From Pyrocephalus nanus (taxonomy: Eukaryota; Chordata; Aves; Passeriformes; Tyrannidae), in NCBI GenBank assembly GCA_038380795.1, contig CM076268.1, positions 17,054,001 to 17,118,000 on the forward strand: a DNA stretch of 64,000 nucleotides, given 5' to 3'. A model generated the notes under the pieces. It ran no database searches. It saw only the letters and a list, made by a program, of their open reading frames with translations, and had not been told where the DNA came from. The translations under genes were made by a program, and so were the position numbers. Positions 1 to 10,900 of the stretch are shown in pieces (positions within the stretch are counted from its first letter, which is position 1; every line of letters begins with the position of its first letter).

Positions 1-357
1 TCCTGATTGCCAGAGCAAGAGCAGCATTTTTAACTGAGACATTTGTTTCACTTGTTACTTATTCCATACAATACTGCCTTAAAATATTCACCTTGCACTA
101 CTGCTAAAAATAATCTGGTTTTCTATAGGCAAGTTACTCTGAAACTACCAGAATATCTGCTCAATTTTACACACTGAGCTGTATTTCAAGAATATATCCT
201 TGACTATAATAAATAGTACCATGCATTAGTGTGTGGTGAAAATCAACAACTAAGTACTTATGAGGCAATAATTACAACTGGGACAGTATTATGTGCAGCA
301 AAACTGAGGGCATTTCAAAAGAAAGATGTTCAGAGTTTACCATTCTTGCCAGGTATC

Positions 358-379
358 AAAAAAAAAAAAAAAAAAAAAA
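358..379 (+). repeat. Poly(A) run, A22
   Basis: An uninterrupted run of 22 A residues is followed by a short purine-rich stretch. No retroposon body is recognisable next to it and no target-site duplication is obvious, so it is recorded as a mononucleotide repeat only. Confidence 0.9.
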
Positions 380-911
380 GGCAGGAGGGCAGGGGAAGAA
401 CATATTTCTTCTGTTTAGTGAAATGAATTCTGCAAGAGGGTACTGTATTTTTCACATTGCTTGACCCAATATTAATTTTACTTTGTCCTAAATTTTCTTA
501 AGCATCAGACTTTAATACTGTAACCTAAGATTGTACTAAGTAACCATTCAGACAGAAGCTGGACAGGAAACAAGACTTAAATAATGAAAGACAGCAGCTT
601 GGAGTCTGAATCAACTGCATTCATGTTTCTGGTAGAGAGGCTAGCAGCTGAGTAGTTAATATTGATAGGAAGTCACTTTTAGTTTCTGAGGAATATAATA
701 TCTGAGAAAGGCAAAATGTTTTATTTCTCTGAGGACTTTTAGATTGCAACAATAGTTCAATTGCTTCTTTGCAATTCACATGTGGCGAGTTCTTTAAAAT
801 ACAGAGGTGAGAACAATGGCCACCTGAAGGTCATCTTCCAGCTTTGTTACACCACTTTGTAAGAATCAGCAGAGCTCTGACCCGCTTTGCAGCATCTTCT
901 TTTTGCCTTAC

Positions 912-1014
912 CCCACATATTGCCCTCAAGAACACTGCTTTGAGCTCAACTCTGATATGGTTTCCAGCAGTGGGACAATTCTTTTCTGGCCATCTCCAGC
1001 CACTGTGGTTTCCT
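912..1014 (-). other. Weak candidate exon of gene A (103 nt)
   Basis: On the minus strand a pyrimidine-containing acceptor (TTTGTACTACACAG) precedes 1,014 and a good donor (GGG then GTAAGG) follows 912. The 103 nt between them are fully open in only one frame. That frame is not the one required after either possible end of the upstream candidate exon at 2,128/2,166-2,295. Joining to the 130-nt form gives a stop near the end of this segment, and joining to the 168-nt form gives an earlier stop. It may therefore be a poison or alternative exon, an untranslated exon, or chance. No protein similarity is recognised. Confidence 0.15.
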
Positions 1015-2165
1015 CTGTGTAGTACAAAGTGACTTGAGCAAAGCACAGAATCCTGTCTGAGACATCATTCAAACAAAATTGCCTTTTGTGTTTCAGTGAT
1101 TGCCCTCCTTTTGGAAGTAGAAAGCACCTCTTTAATCCATAACAAAAATTGATTAAAAAAAAAAAAAAGTCTTGCACGACTTCTAGTTTTTCAGTATAAA
1201 TAGAACAGATACAAAGATTCTTTTAGTAAGGATCCATTGCTGCAAGTTATAAGCCACCTTTTCTGCACAACTGTGAAGCTGACAATACCTGTCAATAGTT
1301 TTGTTTAAACTCACACTGCTGAGATAGATCTCTTAATGCAGTCTCTTTTTTTCTAGCCTCAAATTCACTGAGTGCTATAATGACTTAGCCAACCACACCA
1401 CAATAAGGCTGAAAGGGACTTGCTCAGAGACAAAATCAACACAAACCTGATAAATATTTGTACAGCCTCTTCATAAAAGTCCCAAATTACTGAAATTTCA
1501 TATCCTAGCGCAAAAAACTAATATAAATCCCAGGTCTAACCACAACATCATCTCATTTAGGCTTTATGATTCTAGCCTACCAAACTGAATACAGAGCTCC
1601 ACTTTATCTTTTAATCAGTTATTGTTTTACCTCATACTACAACAACTTTCCTTCTTGCCTTTAAAGCGCTTTAGAACTTATCAATCTTTGCCTCTGCATT
1701 TTGTGTCAGCACTAGCCTTCATCTTCACTGAAAAACACCATCTCTCAGCAACTGTCTCCCTTAAAAACCTAATCCCAGCCTCATCCCTGACATCCTTCAG
1801 ATGGCAACTGAAAAATTTTCTCCAAAATTCTGACACAATTTCTAGAGACACTGCCTGACTGCAGTTAGACAAAGAGTATATGCAGATAGACTACTGAATC
1901 AGCAACTTTCTTTAACTTAAGACAATTATTTCATCCTCCATGTCTATTTGTTTTTTTCTTCTCCAACCTGTCCCTAGGACACAACATCTACTGAGGACGG
2001 GCTATCATACATATCACTGCCTGCCTGTACAATGTACAACACAGCATAATTTAATGGAAACTAGATTTCTAGATTTTCTGGCACTACCACAATACAAATA
2101 TTGGCAGAAAACTGAGCACCTTCTTACCTTGGTAACTAAGTAACACAGGGCTTTTATTCTCTTAC

Positions 2166-2295
2166 CGGTTTTGATGTTGGGTATAACAAGTTGCGTAGGC
2201 GAATTTCTGTTTCCGATGCCTTCTTTCTTTTGGTTGATAGTTGTGATGAGATTGCTGAAAGTGGAAAACTGATTTTTGGCTCCTCCCTCCAACCC
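2166..2295 (-). CDS. Candidate exon 2 of unidentified gene A (partial CDS)
   Basis: The minus strand shows an acceptor ending TTAATTACAG at 2,296-2,297 and a donor CCG/GTAAGA at 2,164-2,165, enclosing 130 nt. Read in phase 0, which is the phase left by exon 1, it encodes 43 residues with no stop: a Gly-rich start (GLEGGAKNQF), a Ser/Thr-rich middle (STFSNLITTINQKK) and an Asn-rich end (TQLVIPNIKT). It leaves phase 1 for the next exon, which lies outside the window or is unrecognised. A second strong donor, AAG/GTAAGAAG, lies 38 nt further on (exon end 2,128) and would give a 168-nt, 56-codon, phase-0 exon. All three frames happen to be open across the 130 nt, so the frame rests on exon 1 phasing. 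The sequence suggests a flexible, nuclear-type N-terminus, but I do not recognise the family. Confidence 0.42.
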
Positions 2296-5200
2296 CTGTA
2301 ATTAAGACGACAGTATGCTATAAAGGGCTAATACATTACTGCAAGAGTAATCTCACTAGTGAGGTATTACACAGAATTCCTTTAAATCTTGAAATCAGAG
2401 AGGTAATAACTAAATGAGACATAAATAATGATTCTGTAATTTTGTTTCAAATTAAATCAGGAGATATACCATAAAATTCCTTTTCCTTACATTAAAAAAA
2501 CTCAAGTATTAATTTGCAGGATGTGAAAATATCCTTGGATTACTGTGAGGAAAACACAATACAATTAGAATGCTGACAATATTCAAACTGTCTGTATCCA
2601 AATGTCTAACTACTCCTGTATTCCTCCCTACATCTAGCTCAGTTTAAAGAGATGAAAGTGTCACATTCCTTTTTCCAAATAACCCTAATATACTGAAGTA
2701 TCCTTGAAAAATTTCCCAAGACTTGAAATGCAGAGCCAAAAATTCTAATTTGCTAATAAAATGTAAATACTGACTACCTGGGTAAAACTCCCAAATGATT
2801 CCAAATTTCCAGCATCTGCTGCCATTTAAGAGAGACTAACCAAGAAACATTTGTTAACACAGTGCTAAAAGAAACTCCCCTTGAGTACTTGCACATGTTG
2901 CCACAAGGAGCCTGCACAAGCCTCTGATAAGAAGTGTTGTGTGCTAATGTGTTTTAACAGTGAACAAAAGTGAAATCACACAACAGACTTCAAAAATATT
3001 TTGCCAGTTAGTCTATTTTTACACTGGTTGCTATTAGATATAGTTATTTACTCTTGAATTTGCAAAGTATAGGTGTGTTAAGGGGTTTGCCTAAGATCAC
3101 AGAAGTTGCATGATGAAGATTTTAACTTTCATCTCAGCTCCAAGTCATCAGTTGATATCAGGAAAAGGCAGGTCAGCTGAAAAAAAGATACATGCTCTTC
3201 CCGCACATCATGATTTTCACCTCACCGCAACCTAAAGACTCATTTGTTTGATATCTGGCATCTCTGCTCTCAGCTAGAAAAAATGTTTCCATGCAAATCA
3301 AAACTTTAATTCCCCTAACGAGAATAAACCCCCTAGAATAATTAACGTAACATCCTATCAGAATTTTTATGCCGGTATATTTCCCTTTCCCCTTAAGTGA
3401 AATAAATTTGAACTACAACATGCAGCCAGAGTTCTGAGGAAAGCATTTCACTTCCACCACAGCATCCTGAAATACCACCAGGAGGGTAATAACACAGCCC
3501 ATAAACCTACCACACCACAGTGTACACAAGCTGGTACACTGCCAGGAATTTTAAATAACTGTGGCACAAACAGCTATTTTTCCATGGCTTATAACTCAGT
3601 AAATTACAAATATGAACAATCAGCAGGACTGCTAGCTTTAAAAATACCAAGTTTCAATTTCTATTTCCAAAATCCTTGTATGAAACAAACCTTCAAAAAT
3701 AAAATGTAATTACCACAGCAATTTTCGCATTAACTTTTTCTTTTGTTCTATAACCTTTGAAATATCATTAAGATGCTTCTTAAAAAATTACCCGGCACAT
3801 GACTGGAGAAAAATAGACCCTGAAAAAACATCACTGACTGAAAAAGAACTTTTAAACAAATCCAGATCTGAGGTCAATCTGCTCTGTCACAAAATGTATG
3901 CTCCAGGTAGAAAACCTCTGAAGCTCGGACTAGTCTAATTATGATGACTAGGAAATATATAGTACAGATAATTGAGAAAATGAGATTTATGAAATAAATT
4001 ATTGTGACAGCCTTTTTGACTGACTTAGCTTTTCAAGACCATGCCACTAAAATACTACAGGTGAACAGTTATTCGAAAACTTTCTTCTTAATGCCACCTC
4101 CCTCAGAAGTGATCATAAAGAACAAAAATTGCATGTGCTATAACTCCATCATCCTGCTTCAAGTGCAGTTCTAACAATGCTAGACAAACATATGGACAAA
4201 TGCTTTATTGGAAGGCCCTGGAGGAATACTGGGAAACTTCATGCTCATTAATGAGGAACACTGACAACTCCTGGGGAGTAATCTAGGACAAGAGCACAGC
4301 ACCATGTCATACGTACAAATTTTGTGGGAGGTCACTGAGCTTCTGAGCCTGAGACTCTACACACATACTGCCATCAGAAAACTGAATATGCACTCCCCTT
4401 GCCCCTCCTCACCATAAGGATTGAGTATGATTAGAGGGAGTAAGTGGATCAAAATAATCTTAAGTCCTGTTTTAAGAGCATATTAATAATTCACAACTCT
4501 GTTAGCTTCTTAGTGGAAGTTTTCCAAAACATTACACCCTCCATAAGACTGGAGAGGTACTAGAATTATATTTTATAAATGTATGGTTTTCATTATTGAC
4601 GGTAAATGATAAAAAGAAGTCAAACTGTTTGCAAAGAGCACATACAGACTGCCCTTTGGAAGAGGCAAAAGACCATCTAGAAGAGCTTCTTGAAAATTCT
4701 ATGTTAGCCCTAACATTGCTTATTTAAAAGCCATATGAATATGGTTAAGATTAGTGAAAACTAAAAGATTTTCTTCCCTGTGGAGGACGCTCATTACCGA
4801 AAGGCAACTGACAACGCAACAACCTACACAAGAAGCAGGATTTCCCCTTCCATTCATAGCTTGAAAGATTAACTTTGGACTGGTTTTGCTTTACAGAAGT
4901 CTGTTTGTTCCTGCTTACTAGGGAGCAAGTTATTTACCTTCCCATGAGTTTCTTTCCAGAATCTGAATACTGATATCCAAACCATCACCCCTTGTGCATT
5001 ATTTCCAAACACCATTTGGACCATAAGAAAAGCCTGAACTACTTGCAGGATCAAGTTAATTTATTTGTGGACTAATTTAATCTTCACAATGTTCCTTAGA
5101 AATAAAAGAAAGAAACAATCAAACAAGTATTAAGCAACACTCACTTTCAGCTGTTCCATTAGAATTTTTAATTCAAGAATTTGTATTAAAATCATGCTAT

Positions 5201-6846
5201 ATATGATGAATGTCACAACATACTTCACTAAGCCCTGGAATTAGATGTGTTAGCTGGTCACAACTGGGGCTTAGCAGACCAAGGCTCCAATACCTTCTTT
5301 ACAGCTACTCAAAGATCTTTCAAAAACATACCAGCATTCCATGTTTGATGTATTTCAATCAAAACTGGCATTCTGTTACAGGGAAACCCAAGGCTATGGA
5401 AGTGTGTCTGACATTTCTCCACAAAACTCTCTCCCTCTCCGTAACATCCATACATGGTTTGACCCCATATACAGCTCTTTGTAAATTCAAGCCCTGCCCT
5501 GCATTTGACAAGCAGTCACACCCAGCCAGCTCTGAGCTCCTCTGCAGCAGGTCAACTTAGAGAACTTATGCCTGTGGGTAGCAGTTCGGAGGTACATGAA
5601 GGACATCCACTACAAGGAAGTTCTCCTGATTCTTTAAGGCAGTTGAGATTCTCCATGGCTCTCCAGGTGCACACATTTTTCATTAGCTAAGCTAAGCCTG
5701 ACACATTTTAGGCCAGCACTTGTATCTTTATTCTAAGGGACTGGCATTTGCCATTCAAAGTCTGGGGATTTTCAAAGGTAAAAATAACTCCTGGGCACTT
5801 ATCCATTACAGACTTCTCCCACCAAATTGGTATTTGAATCACAAGAACAAACACATTCTTCCACATTCTGACAGATCTGCAAAGCTGAAAGTCTTTCAGA
5901 AGATTGGAACGTTTAGACAAAACATAAAATTGGTAGAATTGCTCCAAGGAGTTTGCAGTTTGCATACGATTACTTAGTTCAACATTACAATTATTTCCCG
6001 ACATTCATAAATACTATATGCTCAATCTTTTAACATCAAATTAGGTAAAATGCTAATTTCTAGTAAGTCAGATACTTATCAAAACTGTTGAACTAAAATC
6101 TCATAAGTGTATTATTTAATTACAAGATTAGTAACGTTTTTGCTCTGTTGTTGGACTGAAGTAACTTGCCTCAAGTTTAAACGCTGAGCTACGTAAGATA
6201 TTCAACTCATGCCAGGAAAATTTTATGTTTTGTAACACTGTATGGTCAGCAGAAAGAAAATCGCAACTACAGTTTAATTAAAAATCTCAAAGGAGGCTTC
6301 TGAAACAAAATTCCTCTGGCAAATACCCTTCTCCCAGTTTTTTACCCAAGTTAACTCATTCATCATTTCAACAAAACGTTCTGTCATCATTGCTTCAACA
6401 CAAAGTAAAACCCGGAAAAGAGTTTTTAAGAAAAAGTTAAAAATATAGAACTATTTCCCATATAACTCTCTTTCCATTAAGTGTAATGAGCTGAAACCCT
6501 CCACCCCCGAGAACCCTTAATGAACACTCACCAGTGCTGCAAACCCTCAGTCATGACTAACCCGACAGAGCAGACCATTGTAAAATGTTAAAGAACTATA
6601 AGCGGATGGAGAATTTATAGCTTCATTATGTCACTGCTTACAGACGCACTTGTTATTTTTAAGAAACTTGAATGAAAGCCTCTCAACGGAAAAGAACATG
6701 AAAGAAAACGAACATGATGCTTCCTCCCTTCCCTCTCCCTTCCCAAATAAAGCGGCAAATACAGCAAACGAACACGGAGCGGCACAGCCGATCCTGGTCC
6801 CCGGGCCGGTCCCGGAGGCGGCTGCCCGGGCACTGACGGGACCTAC
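2296..6846 (-). other. Inferred intron 1 of gene A (about 4.55 kb)
   Basis: The interval lies between the exon 1 donor (GTAGGT, reading down from 6,846) and the exon 2 acceptor at 2,296-2,297. It is AT-rich and CpG-poor apart from its first 100 bases, which still lie in the CpG island. No interspersed repeat and no coding segment with both splice signals and a continuous frame was recognised. Open frames at 5,210-5,690 and 5,708-6,004 are short, overlap on both strands and look like chance. Confidence 0.45.
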
Positions 6847-7068
6847 CCCGGCAGCCGCGGTGGACGCCGACGGGATGGGCGGCAATTTCTCTCGCTCCTT
6901 TTCCTTCTCCCCTTCTTCCTCTTCTTCCTCCTCCTCCTCGCCGCCCTCCTCGGCTGCCGGAGGCGCAGTGCTGCCCTGGCTCAGCCCCGCGTCCAGCGGG
7001 AGCACCTCGCCAGGTCCGGGGGGCAGCTCTGCGGCGGCCGTGGCCGCTGGCGGGCTCTGCAGCGACAT
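6847..7068 (-). CDS. First coding exon of unidentified gene A (N-terminal 74 codons)
   Basis: The minus-strand ATG at 7,066-7,068 has A at -3 and an in-frame TGA eight codons upstream, so it is the earliest start in this frame. The open frame runs exactly 74 codons to a splice donor, GGG/GTAGGT, in phase 0. The peptide begins MSLQSPPAATAAAELPPGPG. It is Ala/Pro-rich, then carries an acidic block (a Glu run at about residues 44-52, then alternating Glu/Lys to about residue 61), then KLPPIPSAST and an Ala/Gly end. This is a low-complexity, probably disordered N-terminus typical of nuclear regulatory proteins. No domain, signal peptide or membrane segment is visible. The candidate exon at 2,166-2,295 joins in the same phase. 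I could not identify the gene; the low-complexity sequence makes name recognition unsafe. Confidence 0.55.
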
Positions 7069-7440
7069 GCTCCCGTTCCCGGCCGCCCCTCAGCTGCCGC
7101 CGGCACCTGAAACCCCGCGCCCTCTTCCTCTGCTCCTCCCTCCCGCCGCCCCCGAGCCCCTCCGAGGAGCTCCCGCGGGCACCCGCAGCGCCGCCGCGGC
7201 ACTGCAGCAGCCGAGCTGCTCCCGGGCGCCCAGACACCCCCGCACGGCGGGGTGGGGCGGAGCGGAGCGGAGCGGAGTGCAGCGGAGTGCAGGCCGGCCG
7301 CCCCCGCCGCGGCCCCGGCGAGGAGGGGGAGCGCAGAACGCGGCGCAGCTGAGACGGCGGCGCTGGACGCACCGCCCGGGCGTCCCCTCGGTGTCCGCGC
7401 CACCTACAGACCGCGGGCGGGAAGAGGGGCGGCCGCCACC
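7069..7440 (-). other. Presumed 5' leader of gene A exon 1
   Basis: If transcription starts near the TATAAA / ATGGCGG motifs at 7,439-7,455, the leader runs from about 7,440 to 7,069. It is very GC-rich and contains the pentamer array at 7,256-7,292. The transcription start is inferred and not visible directly. Confidence 0.45.
7256..7292 (+). repeat. GC-rich pentamer array (GCGGA / GTGCA units)
   Basis: Four uninterrupted AGCGG-type units are followed by AGTGC / AGCGG / AGTGC variants, about seven pentamers in all. It lies in the presumed 5' leader of gene A, where it would add GC-rich structure to the mRNA. Confidence 0.85.
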
Positions 7441-7445
7441 GCCAT
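7404..7445 (-). other. Potential 13-codon upstream ORF in gene A leader
   Basis: A minus-strand ATG at 7,443-7,445 sits inside the ATGGCGG motif. It opens a 13-codon frame, MAVAAAPLPARGL, followed by a stop. It would only be translated if transcription starts upstream of 7,445. The same bases are a YY1-like element, so this may be a DNA motif rather than a translated frame. Confidence 0.25.
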
Positions 7446-7618
7446 GTTGTTTATAGGCGGCTCGTGGAAACGCGCCTGGTGACCGGGGCGCGGCGCGGGG
7501 GCAGCGGAGGACACGGCGATGGAAACTCCGCGGCGCAGGAACCGGAGCGGTGCCGGCCGGGCTGGAGCTGGGGCTGACCCCGCGCAGCCGCCCTGGAGAG
7601 GGCTGCCGGGGTGTGGGG

Positions 7619-7723
7619 CCACGAGTAATAAATATAAACGAGTAACAAATAAACACACAAGCAATAAATATAAACATAAATATAAATATAAATGATATAA
7701 ATATAAATATAAATATAAATATG
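7619..7723 (+). repeat. AT-rich tandem array (ATAAAT / AATATA units)
   Basis: About 105 bp of imperfect ATAAATATAAA-type hexamers (AAATAT phase), the last 50 bp nearly pure. It lies between two GC-rich segments: the CpG island core ends at about 7,618, and CpG-rich sequence resumes at 7,730-7,870. It is therefore an AT-rich minisatellite inserted in, or grown within, the upstream flank of the gene A promoter. Confidence 0.9.
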
Positions 7724-7870
7724 AGGTGAAAGACCCTCGGCGCGGGTACCGTGAAGGCACGCCCGCTCCTCCTTCACCCCGGGCGGTGCTGGGTGTCGCA
7801 CGGGCTGTGCTGCCAGTGGCGCCTCTCTCACGGCCCTGGCACCTCATGGCACCTTCCTCGCAGCTTCATG
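7724..7870. promoter_or_regulatory. Distal GC-rich continuation of the CpG island
   Basis: CpG-rich sequence resumes immediately after the AT-rich array, with many CpGs between 7,738 and 7,860, before ordinary AT-rich DNA begins. It is probably the original upstream part of the gene A CpG island. No coding segment is supported here. Confidence 0.5.
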
Positions 7871-7895
7871 TCATTCTCACACGAGGAAAATACAG

Positions 7896-7992
7896 AAATC
7901 ATAGAATCGTTAAGGCTGAAAAAGCCCTTCAAACCATCAAGTCCAACCTTCGACCAAAGATGACTGTGCCCACTACACCATATCATGAGGCC
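7896..7992 (-). mobile_element. CR1 retroposon 3' fragment
   Basis: The plus strand reads AAATCATAGAATCG, then a segment equivalent to the familiar avian CR1 3' end (AAAAAGCCCTTCAAACCATC, then AAGTCCAACC). That is the complement of a CR1 3' terminus, so the element lies on the minus strand. It is about 97 bp, 5'-truncated as most CR1 copies are, and too short for any ORF2 protein. Confidence 0.82.
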
Positions 7993-10900
7993 AAAACCTT
8001 ATTGTGAAGGACTAAACCATATTGTGAGGAATAAATGTGTAATGAATGTGAGAGATGAAGAGTTGAACCAAAGTCTGTCCTGTCTCTGTTCAATGGCAAA
8101 GCCATAGCAATGCCAGGAGTGTGCAATTGGCAGGTCTCAGCCCTTTGTTTGGGCAGGTCTTGGGAAGCCTAAGGCAATACCCACTGTTGGAACCTCTGTG
8201 TGGTTCCCCGGGCGTGCTGAAGCTTTGCTATAATTGTATGAAGAAAAATTGTCTTCAGAAGAGGTGCTATGGTGAACTGGTTGAAATATAGACCAAATAA
8301 AACCAGCATTTGGCTGCAGGGTACTGAACTGCCCCTTGGCTTGGTATGTGTAGGGACAGGACCCCTGCTGCGTGTGAGGGGACCATGTTGTGTACCCCAA
8401 ACTACACCAAATTTAAGGCCTTCAAACCATTAGCTGACAGACAAAACAAGTTTCTTTCAGATCACTCTAATCTTGTGTCTGAAGAAGAGTTTCCTTCCCA
8501 GCTTCAGGAACAGAGTGTGAATAGCATTACAGACCACTTGAAACAAATCTTCAAAATAGTTTCTCAGATGGAGGTAAACGTGATGGTTTTTGTGTAGAGC
8601 ATTGGCTCTACACAAGTAGCTCCTGCAGGAGCAGTGGGAAAGATCTCTGTAAGCAGCATAAAAGCAAAGGCACAATAGGTACTGCAGTGTTAATCTAACA
8701 CACTGAAAAACGCTTTTCCTTCTGAACAAACTGGCAGACTTGGAGTTTTTAAGGTTTCATGGCTTTGTCTCCTTACCAAATTAAATATGAGATCTGGCTT
8801 TCCAAGAAGTTCACTCTCCTCACTGCGCTTACTTCCCAGTGGCTCTCAGCAGTTTGCATGAATAAGTGGCCTGCTGCACTTAAACAAAGCTCCCCAAACA
8901 CTCACTTATCTTTTTCCTTTCCATGCCAAGAAATAACATAATGATAGTAATTGCAGCAACTTCAGTACAAGCAGCTTTACACCCAGTGGCAGTCCCTAAC
9001 TAGAAATAATTGGCACAGCTGTTTTGTGGAGCTGTGCCGGCTTGAAACATGGAAAGATCTGCTCCCTTGAACTTGTAGAGAGAGATGAAACAAAGAGAAA
9101 ATTAAGTGTAGGAAAGCAAGTATAGGAAAAAACTCATAATTTTTTTTCAGTTCCATTGAGCTGTAAAGGCCTGATTTTTGACAGCTTCAAAAACACTGAA
9201 ATAGCCTTCTATCAAAATTATCTCTCAAAAAGCTAATGCAGCATCAAAGACATAAATTTTGCTGTCCATACTCTCCTGTGCTATTTGAAGCTGAAGCACT
9301 CTATTGAACTAAACTAATTAAGGTGAATATTTTGACTCATGATAATTATGAAAATAGGCACAAAAGTACTGTTAAAAATTTCTTACTATTTTCATAGGAG
9401 AGTAAAGGGACGACATACTGAAGGAGAAGAAAACACATTTTCCTACCCCTAACAAATGTAGCATACATCTAGTGCCCAGGGTTTGAAACTAAAAGTATTT
9501 CAATATAATTCATAGATCCACAAAACAGTCAAAGATGTAACCACAGAGGTGAAGGACATGTCTAAACTGGCTTTCAGTTTGCTAGCATGGATGGGTGCTA
9601 GCTGGGAGCAGCAGTGCTGCATGTAATGAGGCATTGCATGTAGACCCTTCAGTCATTTGTTGCCAAAATGATGAACTGGGGTAGTGGGCAATGGAGCAGT
9701 CAGAAAACAGGACAAAGACAGTCTTCTAAAACACAAGATCTGTAGGATATACAGCATACACAATTTTCAAAACAAAATGGAAGCATGCAACTGCAGTTCT
9801 ACAAACGTCATGAATTTGTTGGCCAGATGGCCTGGGAGTCTTGACAGAGGGCCATGCACACTCAATGACTGTATTTTGAAGGACCCTTTCCTTAATTTTT
9901 TAAATCTCTTCTAAGCTGCTTAGAAATCTTTAATCACATGGTGCCAGCTACCTCACAGTATTTTTTGGTGATAGGAGGAAAGGGTAAGTTCAACTGAAAA
10001 CTGTTGCTCATGCCAAGCACATGCTGCCTGGGCCTACACATTCCCCCTGATTCCTGGCTGAGTTTGCAGTCCCACTGGACCCCACGCTGGCATGCCACGC
10101 TGCTGGCTCAGATAAACATATGTACACTGCAGTTACAGCCCTGAATGGTTATGTGGGAGACACAGGCAGGATATGACCCTGAACAGATTTTCTTCTACAT
10201 ATGGAAGAACAGTCCTGCCTTAGCAGAGTGTTGATCCTTTCAACCAGAATAAGACCTTCTTGACAACTCATTTTAAAATGGTTCAAAAATATGTTTCTTC
10301 TATCCAAAGAGTTTGAGTTTTCAGGAAGGGGAAAAAGTCACCGACACATCTCTGTGCAATGACGTGGCCAGGCACAGACTACCACTAGGAATGACAGATG
10401 GAACCAAACCAAATGCTAACATTTGTTCACAAATGATTAGTAAATGCTTACAAGTAATAGATACACTCACGGAGAGTGGCATTTGGAAGTGATACACAAA
10501 GGTAAAAAAATAAAGAGGGCTAAATTCCCTGGCTTAGTATCTTCATGACAAATGAGAGTATCTCACATGTTTCTCTGCAGTCAGAAGTCAAATTCAGTCA
10601 TAGCCAAAATTGCCTCTGGTTTAATTCAGTAACATTAGGGGCAAGTTTGGCACAGTATTGGATTTTCCCTGGTCCTCAAATGGTTTACTAGTGTTTGCAA
10701 TCAAATGGTGTCAAACATCGCTGGTGCAAACTGGTATTTCAGGAATTGAAGTGACCTGTGTCCTTTAGAAAAGGTAGGCTGAATTTTGCCGTTCAGTTGG
10801 TGATATACTCTCATCACACATCTGTACTGTGTCCCTCTCTTTTACTTAGTAGTCCTGTTTCTTTCTTTTCACACCTTTTGAAGATCTCGTACACTTCCCC

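Larger units (their letters stand above)
1..2165 (-). other. Inferred intron of gene A, left of candidate exon 2
   Basis: This AT-rich stretch lies downstream, in minus-strand terms, of gene A exon 2 and is most simply intron. It holds an A22 run at 358-379 and an A14 run at 1,155-1,168. One stretch at 912-1,014 has exon-like splice signals and is listed separately. I see no repeat family and no other coding segment that I can support. Confidence 0.4.
6770..7620. promoter_or_regulatory. CpG island, promoter of gene A
   Basis: This stretch is strongly GC-rich and dense in CpG, in sharp contrast with the CpG-poor DNA on both sides. It covers exon 1 and upstream sequence of the minus-strand gene A. 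Minus-strand core features are a TATAAA at 7,450-7,455 and, directly after it, AACATGGCGG at 7,439-7,448. The latter resembles the YY1-type element often found at transcription starts. GC boxes and a CGGAG pentamer array (7,256-7,292) lie downstream in the presumed leader. The island could also fire in the plus direction, but no plus-strand exon was recognised. Confidence 0.8.

Noticed and set aside
6650..7456. 268-codon plus-strand open frame through the CpG island
   Set aside because: GC-rich DNA has few stops; the frame is Pro/Ala/Ser/Arg low-complexity and runs antisense to a better supported exon with start context, upstream stop and splice donor.
7090..7847. Several long minus-strand frames (126-195 codons) upstream of the gene A ATG
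   Set aside because: They run through the AT-rich repeat array (giving Tyr/Ile/Leu repeats) and the GC-rich leader; composition is repeat-driven and they lie upstream of the inferred transcription start.
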